Source of the DNA: Pleodorina starrii
Taxonomy: Eukaryota > Chlorophyta > Chlorophyceae > Chlamydomonadales > Volvocaceae
DNA length: 64,000 bases
Reading direction: 5' to 3'
NCBI GenBank assembly: GCA_030267565.1
Contig: BRXU01000002.1
Span: 868,001-932,000, forward strand
Each line of letters starts with the position of its first letter. Positions within the stretch are counted from its first letter, which is position 1. The translations under genes and the position numbers were made by a program. This document shows positions 46,335-55,832 of this stretch, piece by piece. The notes below the pieces were generated by a model. That model did not search any database and was not told the origin of the DNA. It saw nothing but the letters and a program-made list of their open reading frames with translations.

Positions 46335-49300
46335 ATGATTCTTCGTGAATTGGCTCCACGCTTCGCTACCCCGCGGCCAGAAGTAGGCGTCGCACCTGGC
46401 CTATGGCTTGAATCGCAGCTCATCAGCGATGCCGCCCGTCTTCGCCTCGTATCGGCGCGTCGACACACTTCCTGCCGCTGCGCAGCCGCTGCGCCATCCT
46501 CGCGCACCGCACGTCAACATCCTCCGAGCCCGCAGCTAGCGGTGAGCCAGCCCCACACCCATCGCGCCCCGCAGCATGAGCAGCAGCGCTCCCCCAGCCC
46601 TCAGCGCCAGCGCAAACATGTCGATGCTGACGTTTGGCAGTTGGTCGAGGGGCTCGGCGAGCTGGGCTGGCGCTGCAAGGCCACCCCCCCGAACCGCTGG
46701 CCGCCCGACACGCTTCCGTCCGCGCGGTCCCTCGTTGCTGGCCTTCTGCCGCACATCGCCGAAGTCCCACCCCCCAAACTGGCACACTGCTGCTGGGCTC
46801 TGGCGCAGCTTGGCGAAGCTGGCGGCCGCGATCCGGGGGTGCTCCGCTTCATCGCCGCCGTACAGCGGCAGCTGCTGGCGCCCGTGCCACACAGCCCACT
46901 CGGCAGCCATTCAGGGCTCGACTCCGCTCAGGACGCATCCTCCGCTCCTGACATGGTGGCTCCCGACGACTCAGCCGGTTCGCCCGACAATACGCCGCCG
47001 ACCCACGGGACGGTCGCTGCGCCACTCGGCCGCCGCGCGCCGCCGCGCGCCACCGCCGCCGCCGGCGCCGCCGCGAATCGCTCCACTCGTCTCACGAGAA
47101 TGGCATCCAAGGACCTCAGCAAGCTGGCCTGGGCGATTGCCAAATTAGGCATCCGGCCGGGCTCCTGGGACACGGCGGGCGCAGCCGGTGTGGCAGAGAC
47201 GGCGCCGCTGCCGGCGGCAGCATTTCGTGGAAAAGGCCGGTCAGCGGCGTCGGGCGATGCGGCACCATCGGACCTCGGTGAGCCGCCGCCGTCTGCGGAG
47301 GCGGCGAGGGACTGGCGGCACTTGCAGCTGCGGTGGTGGCGGGAGTTGGGCGTGGCGGCGGCGGGGGCCATCCGTCGGGTGGAGATGCCGCCGCAGGTAC
47401 GGCACCGGTGGGCGGGCCAGCGGCCAGCGGGGTTACGCCGGACGTCGCACGTCGCACGTCGTTGCTTGGCCGCACTCCCACGGGGCCGCGGCCGCGGCCG
47501 CTGCGGGGAGGGCCGCCTCCGTACCCCTCCCTGGATTGCTCCCACAGCGGTGATGATGCCCCTGAAGGCATTGCCTGCCCGACCTTCCCGACCTTCCCGG
47601 CCCTCCGGACCTTCCGGTCCCCGCCCGCAGGCGGTTTGCAACACGCTGTGGGGTTTCGCCACTTGCGACCAGCCCCACCGGGAGCTCCTGGAGGCGGCGG
47701 CGGAGTGCATCGCGGGAGGACACCGTACCAGGTGGGCCCTATGGTGGTGACTACAGGGAGGGAGGCAGGGAGGGAGGAAGGGAGGGAGGGAGGGGCGGAT
47801 GCGGGTGGGTGTATGAGCGCGGACGGGGACGTGTCCCGTCCTGCCGTGCGGCGGCGCGGGAGAGACGCAGCGCGTGTTTTGAGCGCGGGTAGTACGGCAT
47901 GGCGACTGAGTTTTATGCGCGTGGGTCCTGTACTATGCCGTACAGGTACGAGCCGGTGGGCGTCGCCAACTTGTTCTGGGCGTTTGCCACGCTGGGTTTC
48001 TTCGACTCGAGCCCTCGCGCCGCCGACCGTGGCGGCGGCGGCGGTGACGGAGGCGGCCGCGACGGCGGAGACCTGTACGATAGATTGTACGACGTGCTTG
48101 TCCGTCTGGCGGCGCCGCTCGTGGGCGCGATGACGATGCAAAATATGTCCAACGTCGCCTGGGGGATCGTGACGGCGGGGCGGCACGTACGGCAGCCGGC
48201 GGCGCGGCAGCTGCTGGCGGCGATCTGCGCACGGGCGACGGAGGCCGTGTCGGCCGCCGCCGGAAGCGCCGCCGCGGCGGCGGCGGCCGTGGCGCTGCCC
48301 GACGAGCCAGCGGCGGCGGCCGGCCTGTTTGGCGGCGGCGGTGGCGGCGGGATTGAGGAGGAGCTTGGCGGCAGCGCCGTTGTACGGCCACCCAACGGCA
48401 GTGACGTACTGCGGTACGACCCGCACTCGGCGTCGCTCCTCGCGTGGTCGCTGGCCCAGGCGGCGCCGCCGGGGCACCCCCGCGCCGTGTCGTATCTGGA
48501 CGCGGTGGTGGCGGCGGCGCTTGCCGTACAGCCGGGCCTTCTGTCGTACTGCGATCAGGACCTTGCGATGCTGCTGATGGCGCACTTTCGGTCGCGGCAC
48601 TACTCGGCGGCGCTTGTACGAGGTGTACGGCAGGAGGTGCTGCGACGGTTGGAGCGGGAGAGGATGGAGCCCCATGTGGGTCTTCGCAGTTGCGGTTGGT
48701 GACGGCGAGTGTGGTGGTATCCCTTTCGCCCCTTTTTTCTGAATACGGTATTCCCGCTTTTCGAACTCTGCCCGGTTTTCGTCTGGGTTTTGCGCATAAT
48801 GGATGAGGCGCATGAAGGCTAACGCGACGAAGGCGGAGAAAGCTTGAGGGCCACAACACAGCTCATCTTACGACAGCGTCCTGATCCGCTGCTATGCCGC
48901 TGACAGGCCGGTCTCTGCACCGCTCCCCATCCATTCCGGAGCCCGTAAACCGTAGAAACACCAAAAAACATAACCCGGTTGTAACTCCTCGCCCGCAGGC
49001 GCTAACCAACATCTGCTACTGCCTGGCCACCAGCAACTATTACAACGATGAGCTGTACGAGGCTGTAGCAGTGTCGGCGGCGCGCGGCCTGGAGCGCTTT
49101 GGGCCTGCGCTGGCTAGCCGGCTGGTGTGGAGTTTGGCGCGCGCGCGGCACTACAGTCCCCAGCTGCTGGCCGCCTTCTCAAGCTACATCAGGTTGGATC
49201 GGGTTTTAGGGTTTTAAGTTGGATAGGGTTGTTTTAGGGTTTTATAGGGTTTTAATAGGGTCTTCCTTCCCTTCCTCCCCTCCTTCCTTTTCACTTCGTT

Positions 49301-52300
49301 CACTTCCTTTTCACTTCGTTCCTTCTTCCACTCCCTTGCTCGCAGGCCCCGTCTGTCGGAGTGCAGCCCCACCGACCTGGTCGCCTCCGCTACCGCACTG
49401 GCCCAATTCCACCACTACGACGCACCGCTCTTCCAGGGGCTGGCGGCGGAGGCGCTCGCCCGCACCGCATCCACCCCCACCTCCACCGCCTCCCCCACCG
49501 CCGCCGCCACACCACCACCACCACCACCCCCGCCGCCGCCACCGCCGCGGCAGCGGCGACCCTCATCACCTTCACCCTCGGAACCGACCGCAGCAGCAGC
49601 AATACAATCAGCAGCTGCACGAGCAGGGCCGTCCGCCGCCGCCGCCGCCGCCGCCGCCGGCGGCGGCGGCGGGGCCCCGGGCTCAGGGCCGCAGCCGCTG
49701 CCTCCTCGCGCGCTGGTGAACTTGTTGTGGTGCTTTGCGGTTCTGAGCCACGTGGATGAGGCGCTTCTGGAGGCGCTGCTGGAGCGACTGCGGGGGGTGG
49801 ACATCGGCAGGCTGGGGGTGCCAGGTGGGGGGGCTGGGGGTGGTGCTGCTGGGATGCGGGGGAACGTGCGGTGGCGGGGGCGGTTCGCAACACCCCCACC
49901 CTCTTTCTCTCTCTCTCTTAACTCTCCTCCTGTCGAGGAATGGATTGTGCGTCTTCTCCATACATACCGGTACATTACACCACCTTTTCTTTTTGTCAGT
50001 GCCGCAAAACGCCATCAAACGCCATCTGCTTTGTCGTGTGTGTGATGTGTGCCGAGGGAGGGGGGCCCAGGGAAGGTGCGGGCGCCTCTGTGGAGTTGTT
50101 GCTGTGACCGCTTCCTCCGACTTCCGTAGACTTCTTTGCTCCAACGGTGGCCGTGAGCCCTCCCTCCCTCCCTCCCTCCCCGCTGCGGCCTGCATTGCTG
50201 ACCTCCCTCCATCCATCCCTCCTTCCATCCCTCCCCGCCTTCCGTTGCCTGCTGCTGCTGCTGCTGCTGCTGCTTTCCGCAGCGGTTATGCAGCTGTGCC
50301 AGGCGCAGGTCATGTTGCAGGTAAGTGTGAGTGGGTGCGGTGCCGAGCGGTGCTGTGTGATGCGCTGCGGGCGCAGTGCGGTGCGACGATCAGTCCAGGG
50401 AGGGCAGGGCACGTACAGGAGCCCGACACCACCACCACCACCACCATACGGTGCTTCTGTTGTGCGGAGGGGGCACCAGAACCAAAGCGTCGACGCGGTT
50501 GCTGCTGTGCAAGGACAGAGGACGCGTTCTGCTGCACTTGCCAAAGCGCCACGTGACTGCCGATTTGGATCCTGCCGTATTCCTTGGTTGTTGTACAGGA
50601 TCTGTACGGCGGTATCATCAAGCCGCCCGAGGTGCTGACACCCGACCAAATGCAGGTAAGTGCCTGGACGCGGCAGGGAGGGTAAGAAGATAGAAGAAAG
50701 GTACCACCGCAGCGAAGGGACACGGAGACGGCGTCAGCAAGCGCGGAGCCAGGCCCCAGCAATACAGCAGGGAGTGGTGTGGTGGGGCGCGGTCAAGCGC
50801 GGGTTTGAAAACCCGAATTGCGGACTGGTGGGCGCCTGCGTGCTGCATATGACCACCCAACACGGACACACCCAACTCGGGGAAGCGGACGAGGGAGCCC
50901 TTGATTCACTTCGCTTCGACTGATCGGGTGTTCTCAAGACGGGGCCGTGACGGGCGTGTCATGACGAGGCCGGGGACTGAGCCCAGTTCAGCTGCCGCTC
51001 GCGGCCCCGGGTGCCCGGGTCCCGCTCCGATGTCCCTCCCCCTCTCTTGGTTCGCCTCTCTCGACTGCTTCGCCGCGACCCTCTTCGTTACTCTCCCTCA
51101 CCTCCACCACCACCACCACCACCACCACCACCACCGCCGCCGAACCACAGGTGGCTCGCGCCACCTGGCAGCGCGTCTCCGCGGGCGCCACCACCATCTC
51201 CCGCCTGCAGCGTGACGTGGTGGCCTGCCTGCGCCGCCTGGGGGCCCAGCCGCGCTGCGAGCGGGTCACGCTGGACGGTCTCTTCTCCATCGACACCTCG
51301 CTGGAGTGGGGCGGCAGGCGAGTGGCGTGATGAGACGAGGCGCGCGGTGTCTGGTGTGATGATGGTGATGGTGATGATGATGGGGATGATGGGTCGAGGA
51401 GTGGAGTATTAATGGGAAGCGTGAATGGGTGTGGAGTGGAGTGGTGAGGGGTGGTGGAAAAGGCGAACTGCGACGGGCGGCGTTGTGCGGTGTTGCGGAG
51501 TGAGTCCACCTGGAAGGAGGCTGGTGGAGGGGATGATCCACGTATTGGCCGGAGCCCGTAAGGCTGATGGTTGAGGGGTAAAAAATGATACCGTAGCGGA
51601 GACGGTTGAGGGGTTACCGTGTAAAAACGATAATGCAGCGGAGGGACGCAGGGGATGGGGGGAGGGGCTGGGCTGGAGTCTGGGCTGGCGGCGGTGGTAT
51701 GGCCTCTGTAAGTGCATTGAAAGGGGGAGGAAGACACCCCGGAGTGATGAGACGCGGAGGGCAGAGCTGGTGGGAGGGGCTGAACCGGTGGTGGTAAGAC
51801 TTGGGGTGTGCGGTGGCGCGACGACACTCGTACCCGTCCCGGTGTTTTGGGTCATGCATACCCCCCCACACGGGCTGCGCATCCGCCCTGCATGTAATAC
51901 CTGGCGACCCTGTCTCCTCACACTCACACTCACCCTCTCCCCGGCCCGCGCCCCTGGTGCTGCCCCCTCTCTCCGCTGCAGACGCGTGGCAGTGGAGGTG
52001 GACGGCCCCTCACATTTCACCAGCTCACGGCCCTTCAGGTGCGGCGGGCGGGGGCAGTTGCGGGGCCGGTGAGGTGCGGTGTCACTTATAGCATACGTGA
52101 CAGCCTACCCGATAAGCTAGCCCCAAACCACAAACCCCTGATAGATATCAAGCCGTGCCATTCCCTGATGTGAGCTACATCAACGAGAGCGGCGACCCAA
52201 CCCTGAGAAGCCACCCTGACAAGCTTCTGAGGCCACGCGCCCTGCCCCCGGCTTCTCCTCCGGTTACGTTCCTTCGCTGCGGTACCGGTATCTTTTCTCT

Positions 52301-52546
52301 TACCCCTCCGGTTCCGTGTCCCGTTTCCGCCTTGCCAGGCCCCTGGGACGCACGCTGGCTAAGCGACGCTGCCTGGAGATGCGTGGCTGGCGAGTGCTGT
52401 CGGTGCCGGGCCACGAGTGGCGGGCGCTAGGGGGCGACCCGGGCACGGAGGACCGTTACATGGTGGCTGCACTGGATGGGGTGCTGTGGCGCAGTCACGT
52501 GCTCGAGGGGCTGAGCTCGACACAGCCCGACACGGGTTCACGTTGA
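46335..52546 (+). CDS. RAP-domain helical-repeat protein, probable organellar RNA factor
   Basis: Ten exons: 46335-47396, 47631-47731, 47946-48675, 48999-49192, 49346-49824, 50283-50320, 50599-50655, 51151-51317, 51982-52038, 52339-52546; 1030 residues. The ATG at 46335 gives an Arg/Ser/Ala-rich N-terminus suited to an organelle transit peptide. Helical repeats with a W-A/G/S-hydrophobic-A core recur: CCWALAQLGEAG, KLAWAIAKLGIRPG, TLWGFATCDQPH, NLFWAFATLGFF, NVAWGIVTAGRH, LLAWSLAQAAPP, RLVWSLARARHY, LLWCFAVLSHVDE. The C-terminus is a RAP domain: RRVAVEVDGPSHF, then LGRTLAKRRCLEMRGWRVLS and VPGHEWRAL. Such proteins (algal OPR/RAP and animal FASTK types) bind organellar transcripts for processing, stability or translation; target and organelle are unknown. 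The intron at 51318 has a GC donor (AG|GCGAGT) inside the RAP fold, required to join LEWGGR to RVAVEVDG. Large Gly/Ala/Pro insertions separate the repeats. Confidence 0.92.
49201..49260 (+). repeat. Interstitial TTTTAGGG tract in RAP-gene intron
   Basis: About six degenerate TTTTAGGG units beginning 8 bp after the donor of the exon ending at 49192. This is the best telomere-like tract in the G-rich orientation. Confidence 0.85.
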
Positions 52547-53056
52547 GGGACGGACCCATCAGAGAGGACACATCACATCTTCTCATGGCGCAGAGAAGGG
52601 AGCGACGGGGGCTGACGGAGGGGGTGGCTGTTTGTTTGTTTGTTTGTTGGTTGGTTGATGTTACAGTGGGCTCCTAACCCTCGGGAAGATATCCACGTGG
52701 GGGGCCAGGGGGGCCAGGGGCGTAGGAGAGATGCCGATACACGTCGGCGTGAGCACAAGCATGAGCACGAAACGGTTGTCGGGCGCCGCAAGAGGCGAGA
52801 CGAGGCGAGGCGAGGCGAGGCGTGGCCACCCCTCAGAGCACCTGTATCACTCGCGAACCTTAACCCCAGGGCCCCTAATGCATAGGCCAGGTCGGTATGA
52901 ACACCTTGCCTCCCCTAGTAATAAGGCACAGGTCGAAACTCGGCAGCAGTCCTGCTCATCAACAGCACACTGTACAGGGTGGGCACGAGGGGCCCCACGC
53001 AGCAAGATCAGCTACATGTAAATGCCCCCAACTTGAAACGATACGATAATAGTACA
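52547..53056. other. Downstream region of RAP-domain gene
   Basis: Probable 3' UTR and flank. TGTAA at 53017-53021 is a poly(A)-signal candidate 471 bp after the stop. No gene is seen. Confidence 0.5.
53017..53021 (+). terminator. TGTAA poly(A)-signal candidate of RAP-domain gene
   Basis: The TGTAA pentamer lies at a plausible 3'-UTR distance from the stop at 52546, just before the minisatellite. Confidence 0.45.
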
Positions 53057-53530
53057 GGGGTCGGTCATGGGCCCAAGGGTCGGTCATGGGCCCAGGGGTC
53101 GGTCATGGGCCAGGAGGTCGGTCATGGGCCCAGGGGCCCAGGGGTCGGTCATGAGCCCAGGGGTCGGTCATGAGCCCAGGGGTCGGTCATGTGCCCAGGG
53201 GCCGGTCATGGGCCCAGGGGTCGGTCATGGGGCCCAGGGGTTGGTCATGGGCCAGGAGGTCGGTCATGGGCCAGGAGGTCGGTCATGGCTCATGGGCCCA
53301 GGGGTCGGTCATGAGCCCAGGGGTCGGTCGTGGGCCCATGGGTCGGTCATAGGCCCAGGGGCCGGTCATGGGCCAAGAGGTCGGTCATGGACCCAGGGGT
53401 CGGTCATGGGCCCAAAGGGTCGGTCATGGACCCAGGGGCCGGTCATGGGCCCAGAGGTCGGTCATGGGCCCATGGGTCGGTCATGGCTCACGGGCCCAGG
53501 GGTCGGTCATGGGCCCAGGGGTCGATCATA
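53057..53530. repeat. 19-20-bp minisatellite (GGTCGGTCATGGGCCCAGG)
   Basis: About 24 head-to-tail units near GGTCGGTCATGGGCCCAGG with small indels and substitutions (CAGGAGGTC, CATGGGTC variants). GGGCCC and the overlapping CATGGG give local dyad symmetry. The plus-strand frame stays open because the unit lacks stops; it is not regarded as coding. Confidence 0.93.
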
Positions 53531-55832
53531 CCACATACCACACCGACAGTGCCGCAAAAAGGTTTCTCCCTCAGCTCCTCGCCTCTTGTAAGCGGCGAGG
53601 CGTTTCCCGCCAATGAGCCTCAGGAGACTGGCTTACCCCACCACGTTTCGACTCTTCGAGAGACATCTTCATTAGACAGAGCCACTTTCTCCACTGCCTT
53701 GACAGCCGCTGCTAGGCCGGGGACACTCGCGAGCCCCTCGACCAGCGTCAGTAACTTCCTGTCTGGGGCTGCGGACCAGACACCGCATCTCCATCCGGTG
53801 TGCGAGCGCCATTAAAGACACGCGCCGTTAAACGCGCCAGAAGGCACGCGCCGATCGAGACCTTTTCAGCCTTCGAAACCCAGACCCAAATTATATGTTG
53901 CTCATACCGGCTGGACATGCCGGTATGACGTATGAGCATCCCACCGACGCATAGGTGCACAAACAAACCACACCCCTTTCCGTAATCCCGTACCGCCGTA
54001 CTCCCGTGACGCACCATTACACCGTGTGGTGCTGCAACCACGACCACGAACATGACCGCGCACAGGCACGCCTTGCGCAGCAACGAGCACGCACCCTTGC
54101 GTAGCTTATATATCCCCAATTACATGTGTTATTTTTCTCATGCCCCCAATGGCACCACCTGCCTCTGTATGGCCCCGGCTGCGGAGCGCGGAACATACCC
54201 GCACAAGAACACACTGTACACAAACAAGCCGGCGGCGACCTCGGAGGTCTCGCAGACCCCACCCACCCGCCCCGCAGCCGCCAAGCGCAGTCAAACCTGC
54301 CCGCCCGCCTGTTGGCCATACGGTATGCATCAAAGAAAACCAAGCGGCGCGCCGCCGGCCTGCCGTGCCCCCACAAATCACGTCCAGAAGGACGCAAATG
54401 AATTACCTGTGGATCTCTTTCCCAACGCCACGCCCCGGCCAACCTATGCAGCCATAGGTGGGCGCCACGCGTAGTTGAGCGACTATCCCCCTCGATCGGG
54501 CCGCCATGCGGCCAGCGGGGGGCTTCGGCGCCCATACGTGCAGTCCTGGCGCCCTCCCTGGCCCCAAACGTCACCATTGAAAGCCGCCCCACTCCCTCCC
54601 CACCCCCGGGCGCGCTCTGCACAAACGTATCCGACCACCATCCGACCCCGCAGAGCCAACCTACCGGTAGACGCGAGGTTACAGGAATAGGGAGCCCACC
54701 CACAGGTCATACATTCCCGCTGATATGCCAAAAAGAAACATTGCTTCGGCCCGCGTCCCACGGTACCGCGCCCACAGCCTCTGGCTGCCCGCTGCCCGCT
54801 GCCCGAAGAAAGCGGTCGTGAGGGCCTCCAACACAGGCCGTGCGTTCGGTGCGTTTGTGTGTTTTGCGATACCGATACAATGCGAGTGTTGATCCGACTC
54901 ACCGTGTCACCGACCGACCCACCTCAGCCGACCGCAACCGCACCCAAGTACCGGTAGTAGCACATCCCATACTGTACTGCCAAACCCAGTGATCGAGCGC
55001 CGAAATCAATAAACGAAAGGACCTCATTTTTTCTCGGAGTACCGTATCATCCATTTGGGAGTTGGAATCCCTCTCCAGCTTGAGACGCGCGGGCAGTACC
55101 CGCGCTCAGCACTTGCCCTTCGCGGCAGGAGGAGACACCTCTCTTTCTCACAGCGAATTGGATCGATGTCCGCAACACGACGCGCAGGCGGGGCTGCGCT
55201 TCCTCTGGCGCAGCCGCGCCTCCCCGGCCATCACCAGTATACCACCACCACCGCCACCACCACCCCAATATCCCACACACCGGTCAATATCTGCCGCCAT
55301 CCCCAACGCGCCACCCCTGCCTCCGAGATTTGCCGCCAACCTTATTATTGCAGTTCCCATGCACCACAAACGGACTGCGGCAAGCAAGCCTGCTTGTTTG
55401 CCTGACGAAATCATCAGCAACATCTGCAGTACAACATCTGCAGTACAACATTCCGATAGCGGCACTGGCCGCATCGTTGCTTGAGGTTGCGCGAACGCTG
55501 TGCGCAAAGCTGCACCGGTAGGCCCCAGCGACAACACCCACTGGTCCGCCCGCCCGCCCGCCCCCACGTCCGCCGTCCACGCACCAGATCACGAGCCCAT
55601 CGGCATTTCATCCGAAACCCATATTTCCCCACGGACCCAAACCCCTGGATCCAAACCCAAATCGCCCCACAGACCACGGACCGCTGCCCCACATCCATGT
55701 CACATGTCACAACACGGGCCGCATCCCGCGCGTCCGGCTCCGGCTCCAGATCCAGATCCAGATAATCTCATTCACGTGGAGCCAACACATGAACACGTTG
55801 GAAAGGCATTGTTGGAATGGAGATCAAGCAAA
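53531..55832. other. Intergenic, no supported gene
   Basis: About 2.3 kb between the minisatellite and the ankyrin gene's 3' end. It contains a CAGTACAACATCTG direct duplication (about 55421-55450) and short runs of GGCTCC and CAGATC (55735-55763). ORFs on both strands lack domains or coherent codon use. Part of the right end should be 3' UTR of the ankyrin gene. Confidence 0.5.

Noticed and set aside
53057..53530. Array with a CRISPR-like look (short direct repeats)
   Set aside because: Units are contiguous without unique spacers, and the host is eukaryotic.
53067..53591. 174-codon plus-strand ORF in the GGTCGGTCATGGGCCCAGG array
   Set aside because: It is a translation of the minisatellite, with no unique sequence of length.
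54017..54703. 228-codon minus-strand ORF
   Set aside because: Trp/Arg/Gly/Cys-rich random-looking peptide, no domain, no intron logic; typical of open GC-rich DNA.
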